A DNA stretch of 64,000 bases from Lutimaribacter degradans (GCF_023703375.1 NZ_JAMQGO010000001.1:310001-374000), one strand, 5' to 3'. Numbered from the stretch's first letter, positions 35,781 to 45,615 are shown. A program made the numbers and translations. The notes: a model not told the origin generated them from the letters alone.

Positions 35781-36083
35781 ATGATCTCGGCCATGCGCAT
35801 ATGGGCCCCGGTGGCCGCGCTTGTCGCCCTGGCGGGGGTGCTGGGCTGGCTGATGGGCGCACGCAGCACGGCCCCCAATGAAACCGCCGTGATCGCGCGT
35901 ATGGCCGCGCTTTATGCCGAAGAGGGCGGGCAGATCAGCGATTGTGCCGCGCGCCCGGCGGCGAGCGACGGGCTGTGGTTGGTGGTGCGCTGCGCCTGTG
36001 ATGGCACGGTACATGAATATTTCGTGGACGATTTTGGCCGCCTGGCGCATCGTCGGGTCGAGGGGGATCTTGCGCAATGCTGA
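35781..36083 (+). CDS. Small single-pass membrane protein, unknown
   Basis: This 100-residue protein has one N-terminal hydrophobic segment (residues about 7-27, ending GWLMGAR) and a small domain with Cys55, Cys70, Cys72 and the C-terminal Cys100. It lies 19 bases after ivd and overlaps the acyl-CoA synthetase gene by 7 bases, so it is part of the operon. The segment could be an anchor or a signal peptide; the domain would then be periplasmic. It is not recognised. The ATG at 35793 is an alternative start. Confidence 0.6.
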   Translation: MISAMRIWAPVAALVALAGVLGWLMGARSTAPNETAVIARMAALYAEEGGQISDCAARPAASDGLWLVVRCACDGTVHEYFVDDFGRLAHRRVEGDLAQC

Positions 36084-37642
36084 CACCCGCGCCTGACTAC
36101 GCCGCGCTGTGCGATGGGTTCGCATGGGACATGCCCGAGCGGCTGAACATGGCACACCAGGTCTGCGATGGCTGGGCGGTGCGCGATCCGGGGCGCGTTG
36201 CGATCATCGACGTGACCGATGGAATCCGGCGGCAGATCAGCTATGGCGAATTGTGGCGCCTGTCGCGACGGGTGGAGAACGCTTTGCTCGAGCGGGGCGT
36301 GATGCGTGGTGACCGGGTGGGCGTGCTGCTCAGCCAGTCGTTCCTGTGCGCCGCGGCCCATATCGCGGCTTGGCGGATCGGGGCAATCAGCGTGCCGCTG
36401 TTCAAGCTGTTTCGTGGCGAGGCATTGGGCGCGCGGCTGGATGACAGCGGTGCGAGCGTGGTGGTGACCGACGACGACGGGGCCGCGATGGTGCGGGGCA
36501 TGGGGCTGGCCGTGATCCGCCAGCAGGATCTGCCTGACAGCACGCAGGCCAGCGGCGGGGTCGAGACCGGCCCCGACGATCCGGCGGTTCTGATCTATAC
36601 CAGCGGCACCACCGGCGCGCCCAAGGGGGCGTTGCATGGCCACCGGGTGCTGACGGGCCACCTGCCGGGCGTCGAGATGAGCCATGATTTCCTGGGCCAG
36701 CCAGGCGATTGCCTGTGGACGCCGGCTGACTGGGCCTGGATCGGCGGGTTGTTCGACGTGCTGATGCCGGGCTTGGCGCTGGGTGTGCCGGTCGTGGCCG
36801 CCCGGATGGAGAAATTCACGCCAAAGGGTGCCACGCGCATTGTCGACCAGGGCGGTGTGCGCAACGCGTTCTTTCCGCCCACCGCGTTGCGGATGCTCAA
36901 GGCCGCCGACTGCCAGGTCACCGGGCTGCGCAGCGTGGCAAGCGGCGGCGAGCCGCTGGGCGCGGAAATGCTGGACTGGGGCCGGGGAGCCTTTGGCTTG
37001 ACGATCAACGAGTTCTACGGCCAGACCGAATGTAACATGGTCGCCAGCTCCGCCGGGGTGCTGTTCGACCCGCGCCCCGGGTTCATTGGGCGCCCGGCAC
37101 CGGGGCACCGAGTCGCGGTGATCGATGCGGCGGGCGACATCACCGATGGCGAGGGCGATATCGCCGTGCGCGCGGGCACCCCCGCAATGATGCTTGAATA
37201 CTGGCGCAAGCCGCAGGCGACGGCGGAAAAGTTTCGCGGCCAATGGATGCTGACGGGCGACCGGGGCGTGATGGAGGATGGATTCATCCGCTTCGTGGGA
37301 CGCGAGGATGACGTGATAACATCCGCTGGCTACCGTATCGGCCCCGCCGAGATAGAGGATTGCCTGCTGACGCACCCGGCCGTGGCCACGGTGGGCGTGG
37401 TGGGCAAGCCCGACCGCCTGCGCACGCAGATCGTCAAGGCCTACGTCGTGGTCAAGGAGGGTGTTGGCGCCGATGACGCGCTGGCAGACGCGCTCAAATC
37501 ATGGGTGAAAGAACGCTTGGCCGCGCATTCCTACCCCCGCGAAATCGCCTTCCTGGACGTGCTGCCGATGACCGTTACCGGCAAGGTCATCCGCAAAGAT
37601 TTGAAAGCGCGTGCCACCCAAGAGGCGGAGGGCGAGGCATGA
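36077..37642 (+). CDS. Acyl-CoA synthetase, AMP-binding
   Basis: This 521-residue ANL-family ligase activates a carboxylic acid to its CoA thioester with ATP. The P-loop is YTSGTTGAPKGALHGH near residue 175. INEFYGQTECNM near 315 is the A5 motif. TGDRGVMEDGFIRFVGREDDVI near 395 holds the hinge Asp, and MTVTGKVIRKDL near 500 has the adenylation Lys. Within the liu cluster it may activate isovalerate, 3-methylcrotonate or acetoacetate. The start overlaps the previous gene by 7 bases and the end overlaps the next as ATGA. Confidence 0.87.
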   Translation: MLTPAPDYAALCDGFAWDMPERLNMAHQVCDGWAVRDPGRVAIIDVTDGIRRQISYGELWRLSRRVENALLERGVMRGDRVGVLLSQSFLCAAAHIAAWRIGAISVPLFKLFRGEALGARLDDSGASVVVTDDDGAAMVRGMGLAVIRQQDLPDSTQASGGVETGPDDPAVLIYTSGTTGAPKGALHGHRVLTGHLPGVEMSHDFLGQPGDCLWTPADWAWIGGLFDVLMPGLALGVPVVAARMEKFTPKGATRIVDQGGVRNAFFPPTALRMLKAADCQVTGLRSVASGGEPLGAEMLDWGRGAFGLTINEFYGQTECNMVASSAGVLFDPRPGFIGRPAPGHRVAVIDAAGDITDGEGDIAVRAGTPAMMLEYWRKPQATAEKFRGQWMLTGDRGVMEDGFIRFVGREDDVITSAGYRIGPAEIEDCLLTHPAVATVGVVGKPDRLRTQIVKAYVVVKEGVGADDALADALKSWVKERLAAHSYPREIAFLDVLPMTVTGKVIRKDLKARATQEAEGEA

Positions 37643-38226
37643 AGAAAACCATGCTTGCCGCCATCGCGCTGGCGCTTGGCGCCTTGCCGGCACTGGCCGA
37701 AGACGCCGTGCCCGAGTTCGACACCTGCATCGACATCGCCGCTGCCCGGTTCGAGCGCGAATTGTCCTGGCACCGGGCAGGCCCGTTTGCCGAGCGGTTC
37801 GGCGTAGGAGACGTGTTTCATTTTCACCATTGCGGCGAGCTTGGCGCGTGGCATTGTGCTGCCACTCCGGCGCCCGCCGCCTGCCTGGCCGCTCTGGTCG
37901 ATCGGCAGAACGCGTTGCGTGATGCCGTGCTTGAAACATTGCCCGCGCCCGAAACCGTGGCGGGGCTGCGCGGGGTCTGGTCCGATCAACTTTATCCCCG
38001 GATGCGAGTGTTGGCGCAGGGGAAATCGGCGGGCCCTGACTGTGCCGGCTTGCCCCAAGGTGAGGCCCTGCGCTGCGAGGTGCGCGAGGCCGCGCTGAGC
38101 CTTGGTATCGCGGCGCGGGCCTGGTTCCTGGCGCGCTACCTGGGTGCGGCGCCCGATGCTATCACTGCCGGCTGGGCCGGCCTGCCACCGCCCACGCGCC
38201 CCCGCGCGCGCGAAGACCTGGAATGA
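37639..38226 (+). CDS. Exported protein of unknown function in the liu cluster
   Basis: This 195-residue protein has a clear Sec signal peptide (MKKTMLAAIALALGALPALA, then EDAV) and at least eight cysteines in the mature part, suggesting disulfides in the periplasm. No family was recognised. Its ATG overlaps the synthetase stop as ATGA, so it is translationally coupled. A 46-base gap separates it from the carboxylase beta gene. Its link to leucine breakdown is only by position. Confidence 0.65.
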   Translation: MKKTMLAAIALALGALPALAEDAVPEFDTCIDIAAARFERELSWHRAGPFAERFGVGDVFHFHHCGELGAWHCAATPAPAACLAALVDRQNALRDAVLETLPAPETVAGLRGVWSDQLYPRMRVLAQGKSAGPDCAGLPQGEALRCEVREAALSLGIAARAWFLARYLGAAPDAITAGWAGLPPPTRPRAREDLE

Positions 38227-38272
38227 ACGCCGCACAAAGCGGCGCCCCCGCAGATAACAAGAAGGACACGCC

Positions 38273-39877
38273 ATGAAACTGCAATCGCAAGCCTTGCCCT
38301 CGTCCGCGCAGTTCCAGCAAAACCGCACCGGCCATCTCGAGGCGCTGCGCATCGTGCAGGAGGCCGCCGAAATGGCCGCCGCGGGGGGCGGGCAAAAATC
38401 GCGCGACCGGCATTTGAGCCGGGGCAAGATGCTGCCGCGCGAAAGGGTGGCCAACCTGCTTGATCCCGGCGCGCCCTTTCTGGAAATAGGCGCCACGGCG
38501 GCGCATGGTCTTTACGATGGCGCGGCGCCTTGCGCGGGCGTGATCGCGGGCATCGGGCGTGTCAGCGGGCATGAATGCATGATCCTGTGCAACGACGCGA
38601 CGGTTAAGGGGGGCACCTATTACCCGATGACCGTCAAGAAACACCTGCGCGCGCAAGAGATCGCGGAAGCGAACAACCTGCCCTGTATCTACCTCGTCGA
38701 CTCGGGCGGCGCGAACCTGCCCCAGCAGGACGAGGTATTCCCCGACCGCGACCATTTTGGCCGCATCTTCTTCAACCAGGCCAACATGTCGGCCAAGGGA
38801 ATACCCCAGATTGCCGTGGTAATGGGCAGTTGCACGGCGGGCGGCGCCTATGTGCCCGCCATGTCGGACGTGACGATCATCGTGAAAGAGCAGGGCACGA
38901 TATTCCTGGCCGGTCCACCGCTGGTCAAGGCTGCCACGGGCGAGGTTGTCAGCGCCGAAGACCTGGGGGGCGGCGACGTGCATACGCGCCTGTCGGGCGT
39001 GGCCGATTACCTGGCCGAGGATGACGCCCACGCATTGGCGCTGGCCCGCCGCGCGGTCAGCCACCTGAACCGGCGCAAACCCGAAACCGTTGACTGGGCC
39101 AGCCCCGAGGAGCCTGCCTATGACCCCGATGAAATCCTGGGCGTGGTGCCGGCCGACCTGCGCACGCCCTACGATATCCGCGAAGTGATCGCACGGGTGG
39201 TCGATGGCTCGCGCTTTGACGAGTTCAAACCGCGTTTCGGCGAAACGCTGGTCACCGGCTTTGCACATGTCAGGGGCTGCCCGGTGGGGATCGTGGCCAA
39301 TAACGGCGTGCTGTTTTCCGAGGCGGCGGTCAAGGGCGCGCATTTCGTCGAGCTGTGCAGTCAAAGGCGGATTCCGCTGGTGTTCTTGCAGAACATCACC
39401 GGCTTCATGGTCGGCCGGAAATACGAAAACGAAGGTATCGCGCGCCACGGCGCCAAGATGGTGACGGCGGTGGCCACCACGTCGGTGCCCAAGATCACCA
39501 TGCTGGTGGGCGGCTCGTTCGGTGCGGGCAACTACGGCATGGCCGGGCGGGCTTACAGCCCCCGGTTCCTTTGGACATGGCCCAATTCGCGTATCTCGGT
39601 GATGGGCGGCGAGCAGGCGGCGGGCGTGCTGGCAACCGTGAAGCGTGACGGGATCGAACGGGCGGGCGGTGAATGGTCGGCCGAGGATGAGGCCGAGTTC
39701 AAGCGCCCCACCATCGAGATGTTCGAGGAACAATCCCACCCGCTTTATGCCAGCGCGCGGCTTTGGGATGACGGGATCATCGACCCGCGCAAGACGCGCG
39801 ATGTGCTTGGCCTCAGCCTGTCGGCGGCGCTTAACGCGCCGATCCCCGAAACGCGCTTTGGCGTGTTCAGGATGTGA
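38273..39877 (+). CDS. mccB: Methylcrotonyl-CoA carboxylase, beta (carboxyltransferase) subunit
   Basis: This 534-residue cytosolic protein is the carboxyltransferase half of 3-methylcrotonyl-CoA carboxylase, which moves carboxyl from carboxybiotin to 3-methylcrotonyl-CoA. The family text covers [46 protein letters not shown] (specific for MCC-type enzymes) and [38 protein letters not shown] text near residue 430 is likewise MCC-specific. It acts with the alpha subunit encoded 208 bases downstream. AGAAGGA precedes the ATG. Confidence 0.95.
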   Translation: MKLQSQALPSSAQFQQNRTGHLEALRIVQEAAEMAAAGGGQKSRDRHLSRGKMLPRERVANLLDPGAPFLEIGATAAHGLYDGAAPCAGVIAGIGRVSGHECMILCNDATVKGGTYYPMTVKKHLRAQEIAEANNLPCIYLVDSGGANLPQQDEVFPDRDHFGRIFFNQANMSAKGIPQIAVVMGSCTAGGAYVPAMSDVTIIVKEQGTIFLAGPPLVKAATGEVVSAEDLGGGDVHTRLSGVADYLAEDDAHALALARRAVSHLNRRKPETVDWASPEEPAYDPDEILGVVPADLRTPYDIREVIARVVDGSRFDEFKPRFGETLVTGFAHVRGCPVGIVANNGVLFSEAAVKGAHFVELCSQRRIPLVFLQNITGFMVGRKYENEGIARHGAKMVTAVATTSVPKITMLVGGSFGAGNYGMAGRAYSPRFLWTWPNSRISVMGGEQAAGVLATVKRDGIERAGGEWSAEDEAEFKRPTIEMFEEQSHPLYASARLWDDGIIDPRKTRDVLGLSLSAALNAPIPETRFGVFRM

Positions 39878-40085
39878 GGATGAAGATTCCAATGATTTGC
39901 CACGCCAATGATCTGGGACGGCCCCCCGCTGCCGGGCGCAGGTCGCGCACGCGGGCGCCGATGCCCTGGGTGGCGCGCTGGTCCGATGTGGTCGGGGCGT
40001 TGCGCCTATTTTGCTTTGGGCCAATTCCCCTAAGACCGATGCGGAAACAGGAAACAACAGGGGCGCATGACAATGGGAGAGGCGG

Positions 40086-42029
40086 ATGTTTGACAAGATC
40101 CTGATTGCCAACCGGGGCGAGATCGCGTGCCGCGTGATGGAAACCGCACGGGCGATGGGGCTGCGCACCGTCGCTGTCTATTCCGATGCCGATCGCGATG
40201 CACGCCACGTGGCGCTGGCTGACGAGGCGGTGCATATCGGCGGCCCGGCGCCCGCCGACAGTTACTTGCGTGGCGACACGATCATTCGCGCGGCGTTGCA
40301 AACCGGCGCGGCGGCGATCCATCCGGGCTATGGGTTCCTGTCGGAAAACCCTGATTTCGTCGACGCGATCGATGCGGCGGGCCTGACCTTCATCGGCCCC
40401 TCGGCCGACGCCATTCGAAAGATGGGGCTCAAGGATGCCGCCAAGGCGTTGATGGACAAGGCAGGCGTTCCCGTCGTGCCGGGCTATCACGGCGCCAACC
40501 AGGACCCCGAACACCTGTCCGGCGCGGCGGATGCCATCGGCTACCCGGTGTTGATCAAGGCCGTGGCGGGCGGCGGCGGCAAGGGGATGCGCCTTGTCGA
40601 ACGGCCAGCCGATTTCGCAGATGCGCTGACCTCGGCGATGGGCGAGGCCCGCACGGCTTTTGGTAACCCCGACGTGTTGATCGAGAAATACATTCAGCAA
40701 CCGCGCCATATCGAGGTGCAGGTGTTTGGCGACGGGGAAAGGGCGGTGCACCTGTTCGAGCGCGACTGCTCGCTTCAGCGGCGCCACCAGAAGGTCATCG
40801 AAGAGGCCCCCGCGCCGGGCATGACCGGGGAAATGCGCGCCGCCATGGGGGCCGCCGCCGTGCGCGCCGCCGAGGCAATCGGGTACAAGGGGGCGGGCAC
40901 GGTCGAGTTCATCGTTGACGGCTCGGACGGGCTGCGCGCCGACGGGTTCTGGTTCATGGAGATGAACACGCGGCTTCAGGTCGAACATCCGGTGACCGAA
41001 GCCATTACCGGGGTCGACCTGGTAGAATGGCAGATCCGCGTGGCGTCGGGCGAGCCGCTGCCCGCCGCGCAGCGCGATCTGGCCATCACCGGCCATGCCT
41101 TCGAGGCGCGGCTTTACGCCGAAGACGTGCCAGCGGGCTTTCTGCCGGCCACGGGCACGCTGTCACACCTGGCCTTTCCGGCGGATGCGCGCGCCGATAG
41201 CGGCGTGCGGACGGGCGATGCCATTTCACCCTTCTACGACCCGATGATCGCCAAGCTGATCGTGCATGGGCCCACTCGCGCGGTGGCGCTACGCAAACTG
41301 GCGCGGGCCTTGCGTGGCACGCGGGTAGCGGGCACCGTGACGAACCTTGCCTTTCTAGGGGCGCTGGCCGACCACGCCGGGTTCGCGACGGGTGAGGTTG
41401 ATACCGGGCTGATCGCGCGCGATCTTGATGCGTTGACAGCGCAGCCCGCGCTGCGCCCTGAAACCGTCGCGCAGGCCGCGTTGGAGGCCGCCGGGATCGG
41501 GGCAGGGCCATTGACCGGGTTTACACTCTGGCAACCGTTGAACCGCGCGCTGGTGCTGCGCCAAGGCGAAGAAGACCTGCCCGTTACCTTGCGCGTTCAA
41601 GGCCCCGACCGCGTCGAGATCGTGCTGTCCGGTGCCACTGTATTGGCCGAGCGGCGCGGCCAGGCCTGGGTGTTCGATGGCAAGCCCGCCGCAACCGCCC
41701 AGGTGGAGCCGGGCCGGGTGACCGTCTTTGCCGATTATGGCCGCAGCTTCGACATCATCGATCCGCTGGCACGCGCCGCCGCAGCCGGGATGGGCGACGC
41801 GGTGACGCTTGCGCCGATGCCGGGGCGGGTCGTGTCGGTGCATGTGGCGGCCGGGCAAACGGTGGCGGCGGGCGATCGCCTGGCCGTGCTGGAGGCGATG
41901 AAGATGGAGCACACCATGCTGGCCGCCCGCGACGGCGTGATCGCCGAGGTGCTTGTGGGCGAGGGCGACCAGGTCGAGGCGGGCGCGCCGTTGATCCGGC
42001 TGGAGGACGCAATGGAGGAAACGGCTTGA
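40086..42029 (+). CDS. mccA: Methylcrotonyl-CoA carboxylase, alpha (biotin) subunit
   Basis: This 647-residue protein has an N-terminal biotin carboxylase domain (FDKILIANRGEIACRV at the start, GGGGKGMRLV ATP loop near 160, EMNTRLQVEHPVTE near 295). A linker and C-terminal biotinyl domain follow, with the biotinylated Lys at 606 in EAMKMEH. It carboxylates biotin with ATP and bicarbonate and feeds the beta subunit. The biotin ligase gene birA at 62568 in the same window would modify it. The upstream 208-base gap holds no convincing gene; an overlapping ORF of 76 residues there looks non-coding. Confidence 0.96.
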   Translation: MFDKILIANRGEIACRVMETARAMGLRTVAVYSDADRDARHVALADEAVHIGGPAPADSYLRGDTIIRAALQTGAAAIHPGYGFLSENPDFVDAIDAAGLTFIGPSADAIRKMGLKDAAKALMDKAGVPVVPGYHGANQDPEHLSGAADAIGYPVLIKAVAGGGGKGMRLVERPADFADALTSAMGEARTAFGNPDVLIEKYIQQPRHIEVQVFGDGERAVHLFERDCSLQRRHQKVIEEAPAPGMTGEMRAAMGAAAVRAAEAIGYKGAGTVEFIVDGSDGLRADGFWFMEMNTRLQVEHPVTEAITGVDLVEWQIRVASGEPLPAAQRDLAITGHAFEARLYAEDVPAGFLPATGTLSHLAFPADARADSGVRTGDAISPFYDPMIAKLIVHGPTRAVALRKLARALRGTRVAGTVTNLAFLGALADHAGFATGEVDTGLIARDLDALTAQPALRPETVAQAALEAAGIGAGPLTGFTLWQPLNRALVLRQGEEDLPVTLRVQGPDRVEIVLSGATVLAERRGQAWVFDGKPAATAQVEPGRVTVFADYGRSFDIIDPLARAAAAGMGDAVTLAPMPGRVVSVHVAAGQTVAAGDRLAVLEAMKMEHTMLAARDGVIAEVLVGEGDQVEAGAPLIRLEDAMEETA

Positions 42030-42240
42030 TCGCAGCCGCGCCCTTGAGCCCCCGTGCACCGCGCGCCAAGCCTGGGCATTGTGGCAGGATGCCGGTTCCC
42101 GACGTTCCCGGCGGCGGCCGGTGCCCTTCGCGTGGTCTGGCTGCCCGCCCAGGGATCGCGGATTTGCATGTGCAGGGTTGGAAACGCTATTGCCTGTGTT
42201 GCAGCGGGGCAAGCAAACGCGCGCGCAAGGAGCCATCGCA

Positions 42241-42891
42241 ATGATCATCCTTCATCACATACCGCAAAGCCGCTCGATGCGGGTGCTTTGGCTGCTCAAC
42301 GAGCTTGAGGTCACGTTCGGTATCGTGGCGCATCCGCTCGATCGCAGTTTGCGCGCGCCCGGCTTCCTTTCGTTGTCGCCCGCCGGCCGGGTGCCCGCGC
42401 TGGAAATCGACGGCGAGCGGATGTTCGAGGCGACCGCCATCATCGAATACCTGTGCGAACGCTTTCCCGAACGCGGGTTGGGCCGCACCCCGGACGACCC
42501 TGATCGCATGGCATGGCTGGTGTGGTTGCATTTTTCGGAAACCGTGACCGGCAGTGTCGATATTCTGCACCGTGGCTGGGCGGCCGGGGCGGGTGAGTTG
42601 ATGCGCGACGAACTGGCCCGCCTGCGCGTGGCCTATGACGCGATAGAGGCGCGGTTATCGACACCGCTGGAAAACCGCGATTACCTGCTGACCAGCGGCT
42701 TCTCGGCCTGCGATATCGCTGTGGGCCAGGCGGTCTATATGGCCCGGCATTTCCTTGAGCCGGACGATTTTCCCGAACTGGCCGCCTGGTACGCGCGTAT
42801 CACCGAACGCGACAGTTTTGCCGAGGCGCTGCCCGCCGAGGGGGCCGCACGCTTGTTCATGCAAGAAAGATACGAGGTGCCGGATGGCTGA
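42241..42891 (+). CDS. Glutathione S-transferase-like protein
   Basis: This 216-residue protein has the thioredoxin-fold N-terminus of a GST (ILHHIPQSRSMRVLWLLNELEV, then GRVPALEIDG, then the glutathione-binding EATAIIEYLCERFP). A helical C-terminal domain follows. The Ser pair near residue 10 could activate glutathione. AAGGAG lies about 8 bases before the ATG at 42241. It sits inside the liu cluster and overlaps the HMG-CoA lyase gene by 8 bases, so it is part of the operon. It may detoxify reactive enoyl-CoA species, but this is inference. The 211-base gap before it shows nothing convincing. Confidence 0.85.
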   Translation: MIILHHIPQSRSMRVLWLLNELEVTFGIVAHPLDRSLRAPGFLSLSPAGRVPALEIDGERMFEATAIIEYLCERFPERGLGRTPDDPDRMAWLVWLHFSETVTGSVDILHRGWAAGAGELMRDELARLRVAYDAIEARLSTPLENRDYLLTSGFSACDIAVGQAVYMARHFLEPDDFPELAAWYARITERDSFAEALPAEGAARLFMQERYEVPDG

Positions 42892-43738
42892 CAGGGTCGA
42901 AATCTTCGAGGTGGGCCCGCGCGACGGGTTGCAGAACGAGAAACGCCAGATTCCCACCGCAGACAAGGTTGCGCTGGTCGATTGCCTGAGCGCGGCGGGG
43001 TTCCGGCGGATCGAGGTGGCCAGCTTTGTAAGCCCCAAATGGGTGCCGCAGATGGCCGATAGCGCCGAGGTTATGGCCGGTATCGCGCGCGCCGAGGCGG
43101 TTCGATACGCGGCGCTTACCCCCAACATGAAGGGGTTGGAGCGGGCGATTGCCGCGCGGGCCGACGAGGTGGCGATTTTCGGCGCGGCCTCCGAAGGGTT
43201 TTCCAAGGCCAATATCAACGCGACCATCGCCGAAAGCCTTGCGCGTTTCGCGCCGGTTGCGCAGACCGCGCGAGAGGCGGGGCTGCCGGTGCGGGGCTAT
43301 ATCTCTTGTGTCACGGATTGCCCCTATGACGGGCCTGTGGCGCCGGAAAAGGTGGCCGAGGTCGCGGCGCGGCTGGACGCGATGGGGTGTTACGAGATCA
43401 GCCTGGGCGACACGATCGGGCAGGGCACTCCCGCGCGCATCGCGGAAATGCTGGATGCCGTGCTGGACGTGGTTCCGGCCGGCCGGCTTGCGGGCCATTA
43501 CCACGACACGGCGGGCAGGGCGTTGGCGAATATCGAGGTTTCGCTGGACAAGGGGCTGCGCGTCTTCGATGCCGCCGTGGGGGGGCTGGGTGGCTGCCCC
43601 TACGCGCCGGGTGCTGCCGGCAATGTCGCGACCGAGGCGGTGCATGATCGCCTTGCCGTCCTGGGGTTCGATACCGGGCTTGACCGCGACGTGCTGTTGC
43701 GCGGCGCAGACATGGCAAGGGCGATGCGCAGCCCATGA
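42884..43738 (+). CDS. mvaB: Hydroxymethylglutaryl-CoA lyase
   Basis: This 284-residue TIM-barrel enzyme splits HMG-CoA to acetyl-CoA and acetoacetate, the last step of leucine breakdown. The text VGPRDGLQNEK (catalytic Arg-Asp), VASFVSPKWVPQMAD, GHYHDTAGRA (metal-binding His pair) and GGLGGCPYAPGAAGN with the active-site Cys all match. The start overlaps the GST gene end by 8 bases, and the stop overlaps the next gene as ATGA. Metal binding is expected through the Asp and His residues named. Confidence 0.95.
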   Translation: MADRVEIFEVGPRDGLQNEKRQIPTADKVALVDCLSAAGFRRIEVASFVSPKWVPQMADSAEVMAGIARAEAVRYAALTPNMKGLERAIAARADEVAIFGAASEGFSKANINATIAESLARFAPVAQTAREAGLPVRGYISCVTDCPYDGPVAPEKVAEVAARLDAMGCYEISLGDTIGQGTPARIAEMLDAVLDVVPAGRLAGHYHDTAGRALANIEVSLDKGLRVFDAAVGGLGGCPYAPGAAGNVATEAVHDRLAVLGFDTGLDRDVLLRGADMARAMRSP

Positions 43739-44112
43739 CGGTGCAGATCGCCCATCTTTACGCCACGCTCTGCCTGGGCGCGGTGTTTTTCCAGGTGGCA
43801 TTGATCGCCGGGTTGCCACTGGGCGAATGGACGCAAGGCGGGCGTCATCCGGGTGTGCTGCCGTGGCGGGCGCGGGCGTTGGCGGCGCTGTCGATCAGGG
43901 TGCTGGTATGCATGGCGCTGGCCGTAGTCTCGGCCGCCGGGTTCGCGGGCGGTTTCTGGCCGCGCTGGACGGGCTGGGCGGCGGTTCTGGTGACAGCGGC
44001 GCTTTGCGCGCTGAACTGGGTCTCGCGCACGGCCCCCGAAAGGGCCGTATGGGGGCCGGTCAACTCGATCATGCTGGCGCTGGCAACCTACGTGATGGTT
44101 GTCGGGGGTTGA
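43735..44112 (+). CDS. Small four-helix membrane protein, unknown
   Basis: This 125-residue protein has about four hydrophobic segments (residues 8-28, 50-70, 74-92 and 105-122) and is an inner-membrane protein. No family was recognised. It overlaps the mvaB stop as ATGA and is followed 19 bases later by the hydratase gene, so it is cotranscribed with the liu genes. A transport or scaffold role is possible but unproven. Confidence 0.65.
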   Translation: MTVQIAHLYATLCLGAVFFQVALIAGLPLGEWTQGGRHPGVLPWRARALAALSIRVLVCMALAVVSAAGFAGGFWPRWTGWAAVLVTAALCALNWVSRTAPERAVWGPVNSIMLALATYVMVVGG

Positions 44113-44131
44113 AACGGAAGGAACAGGAAAC

Positions 44132-44917
44132 ATGGAACGGCTGGTAACGGTTGAACGCGATGCGCGCGGGGTGGCGACCCTGTGGATGGATCGCGCCGAC
44201 AAGCATAACGCGCTGTCGGGTGAGATGATTGCACAGATGCGCGCGGCGGTGGATGATCTGTCGGCGGACGACACGGTGCGCGTGGTCGTGCTGGCGGCGC
44301 GCGGACGCACGTTTTGCGCGGGCGGTGACCTGGCCTGGATGCGGGCACAAATGGTCGCCACCCCGCGGGAACGTGGCGAAGAGGCGGGCAAGCTGGCATG
44401 GATGTTGCAGGCGCTCAATACCCTGCCCAAGCCGTTGATTGGCCGGGTGCAGGGCAACGCCTTCGGTGGCGGGCTGGGGATGGCCAGTGTTTGCGACGTG
44501 TGCATTGGCACGCCCGAGGTGCAGATGGCATTGACGGAAACCCGGCTGGGGCTGATCCCGGCCACGATAGGGCCTTATGTCTGCGCCCGTATGGGCGAGG
44601 CGCGGGCGCGGCGTGTTTTCATGTCGGGTCGCCGTTTCGGCGCCGACGAAGCGGTAGAGCTTGGCCTCCTGGCACGCGTGGTTGAGGCCGACCAACTTGA
44701 TACCGCCATCGAGGCGGAGGTTGCGCCTTACCTGTCTTGCGCGCCCGATGCGGTGGCGCGCGCCAAGGCGCTGCTGCGCCGATTGGGCCCGGTGATCGAC
44801 GAGGCCACGATCAGCCATACCATCGACGAGTTGGTGGCCTGTTGGGAGGGCGACGAGGCGCCCGAGGGCATCGGCGCCTTTTTCGACAAGCGCAAGCCGG
44901 GCTGGGCGGCCGGTTGA
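44132..44917 (+). CDS. Methylglutaconyl-CoA hydratase (crotonase family)
   Basis: This 261-residue crotonase-fold enzyme probably hydrates 3-methylglutaconyl-CoA to HMG-CoA, the step between MCC and HMG-CoA lyase. The oxyanion-hole text is GRTFCAGGDLAWM near residue 60 and GNAFGGGLGMASVCDV near 110, and the catalytic Glu region is LTETRLGLIPATIGPYV near 138. AGGA lies 7 bases before the ATG at 44132. Its place at the end of the liu cluster gives the specific name; by sequence alone it could act on other enoyl-CoAs. Confidence 0.87.
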   Translation: MERLVTVERDARGVATLWMDRADKHNALSGEMIAQMRAAVDDLSADDTVRVVVLAARGRTFCAGGDLAWMRAQMVATPRERGEEAGKLAWMLQALNTLPKPLIGRVQGNAFGGGLGMASVCDVCIGTPEVQMALTETRLGLIPATIGPYVCARMGEARARRVFMSGRRFGADEAVELGLLARVVEADQLDTAIEAEVAPYLSCAPDAVARAKALLRRLGPVIDEATISHTIDELVACWEGDEAPEGIGAFFDKRKPGWAAG

Positions 44918-45249
44918 TCGCCCGCGGCGCGCGTTGCGACAAGACGGGTATGGTTTGCGCACACTCGCGTGCTACCCTTCGGATAATGCGGCAATCCCAA
45001 CGACTCGGGGTTTGCCGCAACGCAGAAAAACGCTGGGTCGGCGCAGAAAAATTTTACCTTCGGGCCGCTGCGTTTTTTGTCGAAAACCAGAGGTGTGCCA
45101 TTGTATACATAGGCGAAACATATACACTTTCCGCAATGCGAATGTGATCTGCGTTCGGTTGACCCCGGCAAGGGGCAGGGGTAAACCCCAGCACGAGACA
45201 CTGTCGCCAGCAGTCTGCACGCCTTGCCGTGTCTGAAAGGAGCCGTTCC
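44918..45249. promoter_or_regulatory. Gap and likely promoter region upstream of nuoA
   Basis: This 332-base stretch separates the liu cluster from the complex I operon. It holds an AT-rich island in GC-rich surroundings at about 45045-45135. CGCAGAAAAA occurs twice, at 45021-45030 and 45042-45051, 21 bases apart (two helical turns). TATACA occurs at 45104-45109 and 45121-45126 and could be a -10 element, but no well-spaced -35 partner was found. No hairpin terminator for the liu operon and no ORF was convincing. Confidence 0.5.
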
Positions 45250-45615
45250 GTGGAAGAAATGCTGCGGGAATACCTTCCCATACTTGTTTTCCTTGGGCTT
45301 GCCATTGCCATTGGTCTTGTCCTGATTTTGGCCGCCATCGTGCTTGCCGTGCGCAACCCCGACCCCGAAAAGGTCAGCGCCTATGAATGCGGCTTCAACG
45401 CGTTCGACGACGCGCGCATGAAATTCGACGTGCGGTTCTACCTGGTGTCGATCCTGTTCATCATTTTCGACCTCGAAATCGCGATGCTGTTTCCCTGGGC
45501 GGTGGCGTTTCAGGACATCAGCATGGTCGCGTTCTGGTCCATGATGGTGTTCCTGGGCGTGCTGACCATCGGCTTTGCCTACGAATGGAAGAAAGGGGCC
45601 TTGGAATGGGAGTGA
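45250..45615 (+). CDS. nuoA: NADH-quinone oxidoreductase subunit A
   Basis: NuoA is a three-helix subunit at the hinge of the membrane arm of complex I. This 121-residue form has the typical [19 protein letters not shown] first helix, the loop [24 protein letters not shown] with the conserved Cys, and [20 protein letters not shown] at the end. The GTG at 45250 was chosen because AAGGAG lies 7 bases upstream and the length then fits alphaproteobacterial NuoA. It is the first gene of the nuo operon. Confidence 0.94.
   Translation: MEEMLREYLPILVFLGLAIAIGLVLILAAIVLAVRNPDPEKVSAYECGFNAFDDARMKFDVRFYLVSILFIIFDLEIAMLFPWAVAFQDISMVAFWSMMVFLGVLTIGFAYEWKKGALEWE

Noticed and set aside
39874..40104. 76-residue frame between mccB and mccA
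   Set aside because: Arg/Pro-rich text, overlap with both neighbours, no domain or convincing ribosome site; probably non-coding spacer.
42026..42244. 72-residue frame with TTG start between mccA and the GST gene
   Set aside because: No ribosome site or recognisable protein features; composition like an off-frame.
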